A DNA stretch of 64,000 bases, from positions 62,001 to 126,000 of the forward strand of contig JAEWJK010000014.1 of NCBI GenBank assembly GCA_023386555.1, written 5' to 3'. Below, one piece after another: positions 1-10,000 of the stretch. Position 1 is the first letter of the stretch; the number at the start of each line of letters is the position of its first letter. Both the position numbers and the translations under genes were made by a program. The notes beneath the pieces are model-generated. The model did no database searches. It was not told the origin of the DNA and worked only from the letters and a program-made list of their open reading frames with translations. The stretch is from Bacteroidota bacterium. GTDB taxonomy: Bacteria > Bacteroidota > Bacteroidia > Chitinophagales > Chitinophagaceae.

Positions 1-633
1 TGCTTTCTCTGCTTGCATACTGCTTCGCAAAATATTGCTTAGCTCAGTGATAGCTGTTCTTGCTCTGCCTGGATTTTCATCTACCAAAGCCCTGATGCTA
101 TTTAATGCATTGAAAATAAAGTGGGGATTAATATGAGCTTTGATCGTTTTCAATTCAAGCTCTTTCACCATGCTTTCCAATCGAATCTTATCTAATTGTT
201 CCTGCCTGCTTTTCAAAACAAAATGGTAGGCGAAATAAATAAGATTCCAAATTGCCAGGAAAAGAAAACATCCTAAAGATGTTCTGATCGTTTTATTGAT
301 GATAGAATATTCTTGCATTTGCTGCATTTCCCATCCAAGCTGGCTTTCTGCAAACACAACAATAAAAGCCCATGAAAATGCAAAAAACAGCGTAGAAAAA
401 ACAACATACAAGATCTGTTGCTTGATAGGCAAACTTAGCAATCTTGTTTTCTTAAATACCATACGCATGGCATGCGTAACCATAAAACCAACCACTGCAT
501 CTAAGAATAGAACGTGGTAGAAATATTCAAAAGCTTTTGTACGAATGGTAAGATAGAAAAATGTGTACACTATAATATATGCACTCCAGCCTCCCAGCTG
601 GCACCACCAATATGCCGATGCTCTATTCTTCAT
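1..633 (-). CDS. LytS-type sensor histidine kinase, N-terminal part (cut by window edge)
   Basis: The visible 211 residues read from ATG at 633 leftwards and run off the window edge in frame. Four hydrophobic segments (about residues 15-30, 40-58, 73-95 and 118-140) form a membrane domain. A charged linker follows, then the His_kinase (PF06580) phosphoacceptor box AHINPHFIFNALNSI, with the likely phosphorylated His at 171. The ATPase domain lies outside the window. In Bacteroidota such kinases normally pair with a LytTR response regulator, which would be expected just beyond the left edge (inference). The gene is divergent from the secreted protein starting at 810. The ligand is unknown. Confidence 0.88.
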   Translation of the reverse strand, partial: MKNRASAYWWCQLGGWSAYIIVYTFFYLTIRTKAFEYFYHVLFLDAVVGFMVTHAMRMVFKKTRLLSLPIKQQILYVVFSTLFFAFSWAFIVVFAESQLGWEMQQMQEYSIINKTIRTSLGCFLFLAIWNLIYFAYHFVLKSRQEQLDKIRLESMVKELELKTIKAHINPHFIFNALNSIRALVDENPGRARTAITELSNILRSSMQAEKA

Positions 634-809
634 GTGTTATAAAGGTAACCGGTGATGTATGTTAACATCTTCCGGTTTTAGGACTAAAGGTAAAATAACT
701 CTCTATTAGGTTCAAAAAATTAGAAAAAAAGTATATACGATCTATGCTCAGTCGTTGGGTATTGCAATTCTCGCCGCAATAAATTAATTTAGATAATCAA
801 CCACTCTAT

Positions 810-1646
810 ATGAAACCCTTATCCATCATTGCCGGGTTAATGTTTTTTTACTTCCAATCCTTTGGACAAGCTCCACGCTTTATTTTTCTTGATAGTCTTA
901 CATACAACATAAGTCCTGTTTCTTCCAATGTTGTCAGATCTCAAGGTTATACAAGAACAGAAAGTTTTACAATTCGAAGTAAAGAAAAAGATACTTTACA
1001 ACATAGCACTTTCTTTTATGATGCTTTGGGAAGAACACGTTATACTTTATACAAGCACCACAAAACAGATACGCTAACAATTGAATTTAGCTATGATGAA
1101 TTAAACCGCGTGGTAAAAAGAAAAGGAATAAAACGAGGCAGGCAAAGCTTCGCATCAATATCTGAATACATTAACGATACATTGAAGATCAAAGACATTA
1201 ATTATTATGGTAAACAGGAGGCTTTAAAAGTATTAGTTTTCAATCCTCTCCTGCAATTGTTACATTATACCGTTTATGATAGTACCGGTAAACAAGTACA
1301 GGTAACTAATTACGAATACAACAGACAATTACTTCCTGAAAGAGTTATACAAACAACAGGTAGCCGAACCAGCTTTGATAATTTATATGAACATCATAAT
1401 AACAAAGGAGGCAGAATAGTGAAAATTTATGAGATGTTCGGTGGATATAAAAGACTTATTGAAAAAATTGTTTACAATAGCAAAGGGCAATTGATAAAAA
1501 CTATTTCTTATGATTATTATTATAAATCCAAAAAATTTACAGCAGAACTTGAATACAATACTGATGGCAGTATAAAATTATACAAGGGAATGTATCATTA
1601 CAGTGGTTATTCCTTTAAGCAGTATTTCTTTCATTATAAAGATTAA
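810..1646 (+). CDS. Secreted hypothetical protein with YD/RHS-like repeats
   Basis: A 278-residue protein with a clear signal peptide (hydrophobic residues 3-19, likely cleavage after FGQ). The body is rich in Tyr, Asn, Lys and Thr and has irregular repeats of the form YD..G..., for example YDALGRTRYTLY, YDELNRVVKR, YNSKGQLIKT and YNTDGSIKLY. These resemble YD-repeat (RHS) strands and the repeats of Bacteroidota surface proteins. It lacks an RHS core and a toxin tail. It is convergent with the amidohydrolase; the two 3' ends overlap by four bases (1643-1646). I expect a periplasmic or surface protein and do not know its function. Confidence 0.75.
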   Translation: MKPLSIIAGLMFFYFQSFGQAPRFIFLDSLTYNISPVSSNVVRSQGYTRTESFTIRSKEKDTLQHSTFFYDALGRTRYTLYKHHKTDTLTIEFSYDELNRVVKRKGIKRGRQSFASISEYINDTLKIKDINYYGKQEALKVLVFNPLLQLLHYTVYDSTGKQVQVTNYEYNRQLLPERVIQTTGSRTSFDNLYEHHNNKGGRIVKIYEMFGGYKRLIEKIVYNSKGQLIKTISYDYYYKSKKFTAELEYNTDGSIKLYKGMYHYSGYSFKQYFFHYKD

Positions 1647-2824
1647 ATTTTAATAGAAGCACCCAGCCAGGCCATCATTCCCATTCCAACTTCAATTGCG
1701 TTTTCATCTACATTAAATAACGGTGTATGAACATTATGAATGATACCCGCTGGTTCGTTACGAACGCCAAGCCGATAAAAACATCCGGGTATTAATTGAG
1801 TATAATATCCAAAATCTTCTGCACCCATTCTCACTTCTGTCTCTTCTACATTGTTTTTGCTGATGTACTCTTCAGCTGATCTCCAGCATTGTTCTGTGAG
1901 CTTATCATCATTATCAACACAGGGATAACCCACATCAATATGCAGATCAATTTCAGCACCCATTGAATGCACTAATTCAGTTGCATGTTTGGTAATAAGC
2001 TGATGAGCCTTTCTTCTCCATGTCTCGTCCATTGCTCTGAAAGTGCCCATCAACTTTACTTCTGATGGAATAACATTCGTTGTATTTCCTCCCTGAACAG
2101 AACAGATAGATAACACTGAAGGTGATAATGGGTTATTATTTCTAGAGATAATCTGTTGAAGACTTACAATAAGATGCGATGCAATTAAAACAGTGTCTTG
2201 TGTAAGATGTGGTGCAGCTGCATGACCACCTTTGCCTTTTATTGTAAGATAAATCTCATCTGCACTGGCCATTACTCTTCCTTTTCTAAAGCTGAGTTTA
2301 CCTACCTGCAATGATGGATTAACATGAAGTCCGATAATGCCTTGAGGTTTCGGATTCTCCAATACACCTTCTTTTATCATCAAACTGGCACCTCCAGGGT
2401 TTCGTTCTTCACCTGGTTGAAAGATCAGTTTAACCGTTCCTTCAAACTCATGTTTTAATTCATTTAAAATTTTTGCAGCACCCAGCAAGCAAGTCGTGTG
2501 GACATCATGACCACAAGCATGCATTACACCTTCATTCAATGATTTGTATGGAATATTATTTTCTTCCTTTATTGGAAGTGCATCCATATCTCCACGTAAA
2601 GCAATACAACGACTCTCAGGATTTTTTCCTTTGATCAATGCAACCACACCTGTGTTAGCTTTTACTTCAAATGAAATGTTCCAGTCAGAGAGTTTTGACT
2701 GGATGAATTTGCTTGTTTCAAATTCCTGGTAACTTAATTCGGGATTGGCATGAAGGTGACGCCTTACTTCTATAAACTCTGATGCATATTCTTTCGATAA
2801 TTGCTTAATCCTTTCCTGTAACAT
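1643..2824 (-). CDS. M20-family amidohydrolase (N-acyl-amino acid / hippurate hydrolase-like)
   Basis: This 393-residue protein matches the M20D metallopeptidase/amidohydrolase family, which removes N-acyl groups from amino acids or peptides using two metal ions. Metal and catalytic motifs are visible: HACGHDVHT (residues 102-110), the PGEE glutamates in the middle, and GAEDFGYY near the C-terminus. A dimerisation lid domain lies between. There is no signal peptide, so it is probably cytoplasmic. Length is normal for the family. It starts 13 bases downstream of the SPOR protein gene on the same strand, suggesting co-transcription. The exact substrate cannot be read from sequence. Confidence 0.93.
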   Translation of the reverse strand: MLQERIKQLSKEYASEFIEVRRHLHANPELSYQEFETSKFIQSKLSDWNISFEVKANTGVVALIKGKNPESRCIALRGDMDALPIKEENNIPYKSLNEGVMHACGHDVHTTCLLGAAKILNELKHEFEGTVKLIFQPGEERNPGGASLMIKEGVLENPKPQGIIGLHVNPSLQVGKLSFRKGRVMASADEIYLTIKGKGGHAAAPHLTQDTVLIASHLIVSLQQIISRNNNPLSPSVLSICSVQGGNTTNVIPSEVKLMGTFRAMDETWRRKAHQLITKHATELVHSMGAEIDLHIDVGYPCVDNDDKLTEQCWRSAEEYISKNNVEETEVRMGAEDFGYYTQLIPGCFYRLGVRNEPAGIIHNVHTPLFNVDENAIEVGMGMMAWLGASIKI

Positions 2825-2837
2825 TTGGGAAAGTTAA

Positions 2838-3269
2838 CTAATCTATGAATAGCTCTTCATCTTCCGGTGGAGTGTAATCGATAACATCGGCTACAACGTA
2901 CATTCCTTCCTTGTAATATCTGGAAAGTTGTTTGCGAAATTCATCGGCCTCTTTTTTATCTATAAAATTGCCGATCCGTACTCTGAAATAAGGAGATTGA
3001 AAAACCGTATAAGATTTTTCTTCAGGAAAGCGAGTGAGAAGATCAGATTTTATTTGTAAGGCTTTATTTCGATCTCTTGTGCTGATCACCTGTACCCTGT
3101 AACCTTTATACTGACCGCTGCTTGTGAGCAATGCATTTCTTTTATTGATCGCAGCTTGCTTTGAGGTAAGAATATCCAGTCTTGGATCTTTTTTTATAAT
3201 GATACTATCCTGTGCTGATGCAGCAAATACAATGAAACTTGCAATAAGAAAAGTAAAAAGCTTGTACAT
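2838..3269 (-). CDS. SPOR-domain protein, secreted
   Basis: The 143-residue product has an N-terminal signal peptide (residues 1-19, ending ASAQ) and a SPOR domain over about residues 52-130 (starts YKGYRVQVIST, ends in EADEFRKQLS). SPOR domains bind denuded septal peptidoglycan, so the protein likely acts at the cell envelope during division or wall turnover (family knowledge). It lies upstream of the amidohydrolase gene and downstream of the aldehyde dehydrogenase genes on the same strand. No membrane anchor remains after cleavage. Confidence 0.88.
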   Translation of the reverse strand: MYKLFTFLIASFIVFAASAQDSIIIKKDPRLDILTSKQAAINKRNALLTSSGQYKGYRVQVISTRDRNKALQIKSDLLTRFPEEKSYTVFQSPYFRVRIGNFIDKKEADEFRKQLSRYYKEGMYVVADVIDYTPPEDEELFID

Positions 3270-3320
3270 TACAGGTTATTTTATTTCAAGATATAGGAAC
3301 TACTTTAAATGTATTGTTAA

Positions 3321-4283
3321 CTAGTACTTTCCACCTCCACTTCCAATATTTTCAATCGGATGCCAGGTTGTTTTTATCTCCTGAATGTCAAGAATAAAAT
3401 AAGGAGATTCACCTTCTTCTGACTGCCATTGAACATCTTTGTAAACCAAAACTCTCTTAACATTTAGTGAAGCTTTTTCCTGGATATCTTTCTGCAGTAA
3501 TTCATCAGCTTCACAGAAAATAACAGCGTTCACATCCATGTGTGCTGCAAATTGTGTTGCCAATTCTGAAGGTTTACCGGTAAGGATATTTACAACTCCA
3601 CCAGGCACATCAGATGAATTGATCACTTCAGCAAATGTGATGGAGCACAATGGCTTGTTCTCAGATGCAAGAATGATAACTGTATTTCCTCCGGCAATGG
3701 CAGGAGCAATAATAGAAACCAAGCCAAGTAATGAATCATTCTGCGGAGCAATAGCTGCAACTACACCAGTTGGTTCAGGAACAGAAAAGTTGAAATGAGA
3801 TGATGCAACAGGATTCACAGATGAAAACAATTGCTGGTACTTATCACACCATCCTGCATAATAAATCAATCTATCGATAGACAGATTAACTTCAGTTTCA
3901 GCCTGTGCTTTCGTGCTGTCTTGCTTGATCAACTCACCAATGAACTGTGCTCTTCTGCCTTCCAGCATTTCAGCAATACGATATAAAATTTGTCCACGAT
4001 TGTTTGCAGCTTTTGCAGCCCAGCCTTTTTGTGCTCCTCTTGCTGCACCAACAGCATCACGAAAATCTTTTCTTGAGCCTAAGCAAACATTTGCAAGCTG
4101 CTCACCTTTTCTATTTGTTGCAACATAATACCTGCCTGATTCAGTTCTTGGAAACTGTCCACCGATATACAGCTTATATGTTTTCAACACTTCCAAACGT
4201 TGAGATGTTGCACCATTGCTTTGTACTTCTTCCACCTTTAGAGCTTTTGCTGCTGTTTTCTTTTTTATTGTTGGAGTTGCCAT
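3321..4283 (-). CDS. Half-length aldehyde dehydrogenase paralogue lacking catalytic Glu and Cys
   Basis: A 320-residue protein of the aldehyde dehydrogenase superfamily. It starts with a Lys/Ala-rich leader, followed by an ALDH N-terminal region (KLYIGGQFPRTESGR, then YYAGWCDKY, GVVAAIAPQN and GGNTVIILASENKP). After GGVVNILTGKP it diverges and ends before the region that carries the active-site Cys; neither the catalytic Glu nor Cys motif is present. It is therefore unlikely to be an active dehydrogenase. It lies directly downstream of the full-length ALDH and deoC on the same strand. This resembles the two-domain ALDH16 arrangement split into two genes, where the second domain is non-catalytic. 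It could be a structural partner of the active enzyme (inference). Confidence 0.85.
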   Translation of the reverse strand: MATPTIKKKTAAKALKVEEVQSNGATSQRLEVLKTYKLYIGGQFPRTESGRYYVATNRKGEQLANVCLGSRKDFRDAVGAARGAQKGWAAKAANNRGQILYRIAEMLEGRRAQFIGELIKQDSTKAQAETEVNLSIDRLIYYAGWCDKYQQLFSSVNPVASSHFNFSVPEPTGVVAAIAPQNDSLLGLVSIIAPAIAGGNTVIILASENKPLCSITFAEVINSSDVPGGVVNILTGKPSELATQFAAHMDVNAVIFCEADELLQKDIQEKASLNVKRVLVYKDVQWQSEEGESPYFILDIQEIKTTWHPIENIGSGGGKY

Positions 4284-4314
4284 TGTCTTTGTATTGTTCA
4301 GTTATATGCTATCA

Positions 4315-4361
4315 GTACAAGTGAGTGACACAACGATGTTCAATAGTAGCACCATCGCTGG
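4315..4361 (+). repeat. F1 interspersed element, copy 1
   Basis: The core GTACAAGTGAGTGACACAAC is followed by a CGATG/CATCG hairpin (4334-4338 and 4353-4357) with loop sequence containing AATAGTAGCA. It sits between the two ALDH genes but in the opposite orientation to them. Confidence 0.85.
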
Positions 4362-4374
4362 TTTCATAATTATT

Positions 4375-5850
4375 CTACACTTTCAAATAAGCACCTAATC
4401 CATGTAATCCACCCTCTCTGCCGAAACCACTTTCTTTATAACCACCAAACGGAGCCGTTGGATCGAACTTATTATAAGTGTTTGCCCAAACCACACCAGC
4501 TCTCATCTTTGTGGTGAGATTGAAAATTTTCGATCCCTTATCTGTCCATACACCTGCACTCAATCCAAATGGAGTATTGTTGGCTTTTTCAATCACCTCA
4601 TCATCTGTTCTGAAAGTTTGCACCGTTAACACCGGACCGAAAATCTCTTCCTGAGCAATACGACTACTTTGTGCAACATTGGTGAAAATGGTTGGCTTAC
4701 AGAAAAAACCTTTACCTGGTAAAGCACATCCACTTTGATACATTTCTGCCCCTTCATCAGCACCGATCTTTAAATACTTGCTGATATTTTCTAATTGTTG
4801 TCTTGAGTTGATTGCACCCACATCTGTATTCTTATCCATCGGATCACCAACGATCAATGTTTCTAAACGATCTTTCAGTTTTTGCAACACTTCATCATAC
4901 ACACTTTCCTGTACAAACAAACGAGAACCTGCACAACAAACGTGTCCCTGGTTAAAATAAATTCCGTTGATAATTCCTTCAACAGCCTGGTCAATTGGTG
5001 CATCATCGAAAATGATGTTGGCTGCTTTACCACCTAATTCAAGTGTTACTTTTTTGTTTGTTCCTGCAACAGCTTTCTGAATGATCTTTCCAACATCTGT
5101 TGAGCCGGTGAAAGCAATTTTATCAATGCCGGGATGATTCACAATGGCAGCACCTGTTTCGCCAAAGCCGGTAATGATATTCACCACACCAGCCGGCAAT
5201 CCACTTTCCTGAATGATTTCTGCAAGCTTTAATGCTGTTAATGGAGTTGTTTCTGCCGGTTTCAATACAACTGTGTTTCCACAAGCCAATGCAGGAGCAA
5301 TTTTCCAGGCAGCCATTAACAAAGGAAAATTCCATGGAATGATTTGTCCTGCAACACCAAGTGGCTGAGGAATTCTATTTGGAAATGCATACTGCAATTT
5401 ATCAGCCCAGCCTGCATAATAAAAGAAATGATTTGCTACAAGTGGGATATCAACATCACGAGATTCTTTTATCGGCTTACCACCATCCATTGTTTCAATC
5501 ACAGCAAGTTCTCTGGCTCTTTCCTGTATCATCCTTGCAATACGATAAATGTATTTGCCTCGTTCTTTCGCAGGCATTTTTTTCCAAACTTTATCGTAAG
5601 CTGTTCTTGCAGCTTTCACTGCTTTGTCAACATCAGCACTATTGGCTTCTGCAACTTTAGAAATTTTTTCTTCGTTAGCAGGATTGATGGTATCAAAGTA
5701 TTTTCCTGAAGTTGGTTTTACAAATTGTCCACCGATAAACAGATCATACTTGTCTTTCAACTTCACATGACTTGCACTTTCTGGAGCTGGAGCATAACCC
5801 CAACCCTGGTTCAGCTTCAACTTAGGAACTTCTTTATTTGATTTACTCAT
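4375..5850 (-). CDS. NAD(P)-dependent aldehyde dehydrogenase
   Basis: A full-length (491 residues) aldehyde dehydrogenase. The general-base Glu is at about residue 271 (TLELGGKAANIIF) and the nucleophilic Cys at about 305 (GHVCCAGSR). The cofactor loop FTGSTDVG and the proton-relay segment IIPWNFPLL are also present. Because deoC lies just upstream, the likely job is oxidation of acetaldehyde released by deoxyribose-5-phosphate cleavage (inference from context). The first 30 residues are an extension ahead of the ALDH fold, which begins at KYDLFIGGQF. An F1 repeat hairpin ends 19 bases before the start codon. Confidence 0.95.
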   Translation of the reverse strand: MSKSNKEVPKLKLNQGWGYAPAPESASHVKLKDKYDLFIGGQFVKPTSGKYFDTINPANEEKISKVAEANSADVDKAVKAARTAYDKVWKKMPAKERGKYIYRIARMIQERARELAVIETMDGGKPIKESRDVDIPLVANHFFYYAGWADKLQYAFPNRIPQPLGVAGQIIPWNFPLLMAAWKIAPALACGNTVVLKPAETTPLTALKLAEIIQESGLPAGVVNIITGFGETGAAIVNHPGIDKIAFTGSTDVGKIIQKAVAGTNKKVTLELGGKAANIIFDDAPIDQAVEGIINGIYFNQGHVCCAGSRLFVQESVYDEVLQKLKDRLETLIVGDPMDKNTDVGAINSRQQLENISKYLKIGADEGAEMYQSGCALPGKGFFCKPTIFTNVAQSSRIAQEEIFGPVLTVQTFRTDDEVIEKANNTPFGLSAGVWTDKGSKIFNLTTKMRAGVVWANTYNKFDPTAPFGGYKESGFGREGGLHGLGAYLKV

Positions 5851-5869
5851 AAATTATTTTATTTAACCA

Positions 5870-5913
5870 GCAACAGGAACTCTATTGGCTTCTGTTGCGT
5901 CGCACTCTTGTAC
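5870..5913 (-). repeat. F1 interspersed element, copy 2
   Basis: On the minus strand the core reads GTACAAGAGTGCGACGCAAC. A 7-bp stem follows, GCAACAG pairing with CTGTTGC (5892-5898 with 5870-5876 on the plus strand). It points toward the ALDH start codon at 5850. Confidence 0.85.
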
Positions 5914-5967
5914 TTCCTGGTCTCTATTGAGCTTTTGAAACCACTACGACTGAACGACTCGACGATT

Positions 5968-6008
5968 CACAACGTTGTGCACCTCTGTGCCGTTGTGTCT
6001 TTGTGGTT
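5968..6008. repeat. Degenerate F2-like CACAAAGACAC repeat
   Basis: The minus strand reads CCACAAAGACACAACGGCAC and continues into a perfect 12-nt palindrome CACAACGTTGTG (5968-5979). The rhythm of CACAAAG-like units is the same as in the F2 palindromes near 47.4 and 60.6 kb, but the copy is diverged. It lies just beyond the deoC stop codon. Confidence 0.45.
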
Positions 6009-6012
6009 CGTC

Positions 6013-6930
6013 TTAATCAACTGAAAAATAATCTGCACTTTGATAAACTCCACTTCTCTCTTTCACCAATTGCATCAACACATCATTCGCTAAACTGCTT
6101 GCTCCAAAACGAAACCATTGGTTCGTCATCCAATCTGCACCAAGCGTTTCATTCAGCATCACCAAATAATGCAAAGCAAGCTTAGATTTAGAAATTCCAC
6201 CGGCAGGTTTCATTCCAATCATCTTGCCCGTCTTATAATAGAAATCTTTGATCGCTTCCAACATCACCAATGTAACAGGCATTGTTGCAGCAGGTTGAAT
6301 TTTACCTGTGGATGTCTTAATAAAATCGGCTCCCGCATACATGGCAATATCGCTTGCTCTTCTCACTTTATCGTAAGTAACCAACTCACCAGTTTCTAAT
6401 ATCACTTTTAATCTTGCATTTCCACATGCTTCTTTGATTGCAGCAATTTCATCAAAGACAAAATTGTAATCTCCTGATAAAAATTTTCCTCTGGAGATAA
6501 CCATATCAATTTCATCTGCTCCACTATCGACTGCAAATTTTGTATCATCGATCTTTACATTCATAGGTGCCTGTCCACTTGGAAAAGCTGTAGATACAGA
6601 AGCTACTTTCACACCACTATCTCCCACACTTTGCTTCGCAAGTTTCACCATTGAAGGATACACACAAACAGCAGCCACAGTTGGCAAACCTGGATACGCA
6701 TCATGCAGATGTCTTGCCTTGTAACACATCTGCTTCACTTTTCCTTCAGAGTCTTTTCCTTCAAGAGTGGTAAGATCAATCATATTGAGCACCATCTTCA
6801 AACCCTGCACTTTCGTTTCTTTCTTGATGCTCCTGGTTGTAAATTTCTTTGCTCTTTCTTCTATACCAACCTGGTCTATACGTGGGGAAATTCTGAAATC
6901 TGGTATTGTATTGTCTAAAACAGAACTCAT
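6013..6930 (-). CDS. deoC: Deoxyribose-phosphate aldolase
   Basis: This 305-residue class I aldolase converts 2-deoxyribose-5-phosphate to glyceraldehyde-3-phosphate and acetaldehyde in deoxynucleoside catabolism. The Schiff-base Lys lies in GADFIKTSTGK (Lys205) and the second active-site Lys in GMKPAGGIS. The protein is longer than the E. coli enzyme (about 260 residues); the extra residues are an N-terminal leader of about 40 residues before the barrel. It precedes the two ALDH genes on the same strand, which fits removal of the acetaldehyde product. Confidence 0.95.
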   Translation of the reverse strand: MSSVLDNTIPDFRISPRIDQVGIEERAKKFTTRSIKKETKVQGLKMVLNMIDLTTLEGKDSEGKVKQMCYKARHLHDAYPGLPTVAAVCVYPSMVKLAKQSVGDSGVKVASVSTAFPSGQAPMNVKIDDTKFAVDSGADEIDMVISRGKFLSGDYNFVFDEIAAIKEACGNARLKVILETGELVTYDKVRRASDIAMYAGADFIKTSTGKIQPAATMPVTLVMLEAIKDFYYKTGKMIGMKPAGGISKSKLALHYLVMLNETLGADWMTNQWFRFGASSLANDVLMQLVKERSGVYQSADYFSVD

Positions 6931-6964
6931 ATTAGTAGAATGAACATCAAAGTAACAATTTTTC

Positions 6965-6995
6965 TAAAGAAAAGAGCCACATAACAGTGGCTCTT
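6965..6995 (-). terminator. Rho-independent terminator of secA
   Basis: On the minus strand, stem AAGAGCCAC / GTGGCTCTT with a six-base loop is followed by TTCTTT, 25 bases after the secA stop codon. Confidence 0.8.
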
Positions 6996-7019
6996 GCTCA
7001 TTTTTATAGATAAATCACA

Positions 7020-10000
7020 TTATGCATCTTTTCCATGACAATTCTTGAACTTCTTGCCACTTCCACAAGGACAAGGATCATTTCTTCCAATCTTAGGTCC
7101 AACTTTAATCGGCTCTTGTTTTACCGGTGTTGGATCATAGTAATCATTTTCGTTGGCTGCATAATCCTGTCCGGCATTATCAATCTCTTCTTTATTAGCA
7201 CGAAGATTACTCAAATCAGTTTTCTCCTGTTTTCCTTCTCTTACAGGACCTTGTTGTTCTACCGCAATGTTTGCATGTGAAAGGAATGAAACGATGTTCT
7301 TATTCACCTCACCATTCATCTGGCTGAACAGGTTAAAAGCTTCTACCTTATAAATAACCAAAGGATCTTTCTGTTCGTAAGTTGCTGTTTGTACACTTTG
7401 CTTCAGATCATCCATTGCTCTCAGGTGTTCCTTCCAGGCATCATCAATCAATCCAAGTGTAACAGAACGTTCCAGAGAATTTACTAACTCAACACCTTCT
7501 GTTTCTATTGTTTTATTTAGATTAGCTAACGCTTGCAACCCTTTCTTTCCATCAGTGAAAGGAACGATCACATTTTCAATATGAGAGCCTTGTGTTGTTC
7601 GGATATTTTTGAAAACAGGAATTGCCTGTTGCCCCATTTCTTTCTTCCTTCTGTTATAATGCTCCGAAGCTTCGAGGTATAATCTTTCAGATAACACCTG
7701 TTGATTTTGCTTAGCAAATTCATCAGCTGTAATTGCAGTTTCAATTCCGAAGTTCATGATCGCTCCGAATTTGAAGCCTTCATAATCGTTTTGTTCTTTA
7801 TTTCCTGCAACCAAAGAATCTGCAACATCATAAAAAGCTGAATCAAGATCAAGTGCTAATCTTTCTCCAAACAAAGCATGATTTCTTCTTGCATAAATCA
7901 CGGTACGTTGCTTGTTCATTACATCATCGTACTCCAATAATCTCTTACGAATACCGAAGTTGTTCTCTTCTACTTTTTTCTGTGCTCTTTCAATTGATTT
8001 AGTGATCATGCTATGTTGAATCACTTCACCTTCTTTATAACCGGCAAAGTCCATCACCTTGGCAATTCTTTCAGAGCCGAACATTCTCATCAGATCATCT
8101 TCCAATGAAACGAAGAACTGAGATGAACCCGGATCACCCTGACGACCGGCACGACCTCTTAACTGACGATCGACACGACGAGATTCATGTCTTTCCGTAC
8201 CAAGAATTGCCAACCCACCAGCTTCTTTTACACCAGGGCCAAGTTTAATATCTGTACCACGACCAGCCATATTGGTTGCAATCGTTACAGCACCGGCAAA
8301 ACCTGCTTCAGCTACAACCTGTGCTTCACGCTGATGCTGTTTTGCATTGAGAACGTTATGCGGTATTTGTTTCTGACGGAGCATCCTGCTGATCAATTCA
8401 CTTATCTCAACTGAAGTAGTACCAACAAGAATTGGTCTTCCTGCATTACGCTGTTTTTCTATTTCGTCAATTACAGCTTTGTATTTTTCTCTCTTTGTTT
8501 TATAAACAAGATCCTGTTCGTCTTTTCTTATGGCAGTTACATTGGTAGGAATAGTAACAACATCAAGTTTATAGATACTCCATAATTCCGCTGCTTCTGT
8601 TTCGGCTGTACCAGTCATACCAGCCAGTTTGTGATACATACGGAAATAATTCTGCAATGTTACCGTTGCATACGTTTGTGTAGCAGCTTCGATTTTTACA
8701 TTCTCTTTTGCTTCAAGAGCCTGGTGCAATCCATCAGAATAACGACGGCCTTCCATGATACGGCCAGTCTGCTCATCAACGATCTTAACCTGGCCTTCTA
8801 TTACTACATACTCAACGTCTTTATCAAATAAAGTATACGCCTTCAATAATTGTTGGACAGTATGAATACGATCGGCCTTAACTGAATATTCATTAATGAT
8901 CGCTTCTTTGCGTTGCAGTTTTTCATCTGCTGAAAGTGCAGCATCATTATCTATGGCAGCAAGGGATACACTGATATCAGGAAGAATGAAGAAGTTTGGA
9001 TCTTCTCCAGCCCTGGTGATCATCTGTATACCTTTATCTGTTAACTCAACTGAGTTATTTTTTTCATCAATATAGAAATACAATTCAGCATCTGCTTTAT
9101 GCATTTCTCTCTGCTGGTCGGCGAGATAATGATTCTCTGCTTTTTGAAGTTTTACCCTCATGCCAGGCTCACTCAAAAACTTAATAGTGGCACTATTCTT
9201 TGGCAAACCACGATGTGCCCTGAACAAAGCCAAGCCACCATCTTTCGGATCATCATTACCCTCAGCAATTTTCTTCTTTGCTTCGAGTAAGAATTGATTG
9301 ACGGCTTTCTTTTGAGCTTCAACAATTCTTTCGATACGTGGCTTCAGTTCAAAAAATTGCTCGGTGCTGGTATCTCTTCCAATCGGACCGGAAATGATCA
9401 AAGGTGTTCTCGCATCATCGATCAAAACAGAATCCACCTCATCCACCATTGCAAAATGATGTTTACGCTGCACCATTTCTTCCGGTGAATGGACCATGTT
9501 ATCTCTCAGGTAATCGAAACCGAATTCATTGTTTGTTCCATAAGTGATGTCAGCTAAGTAAGCTTTTCTTCTTGCTTCGGAATTTGGCTGGTGTTTATCA
9601 ATACAATCAACCGTTAAACCCAACCATTCGAAAATAGTTCCATTCCATTCAGAGTCTCTTTTAGCCAGGTAATCATTCACTGTTACAATATGAACACCTT
9701 CTCCGGCCAATGCATTTAAATAAGCAGGTAAAGTTGAAACTAATGTTTTACCCTCACCTGTTGCCATTTCAGAGATCTTTCCACTATGTAAAACAGCACC
9801 ACCAATTAACTGAACATCGTAATGCACCATGTTCCAGGTAACCTGTCCACCAGCTGCAGTCCATGTGTTCTTATAAATAGACTTATCGCCTTCGATTCTT
9901 ATATACTCCTTTCTAACGCTAAAATCTCTGTCAAGTTCAGTAGCAGTTGAAACGATCTCGGTATTTTCTTTAAAACGTCTTGCAGTTTCTTTCACCACAG

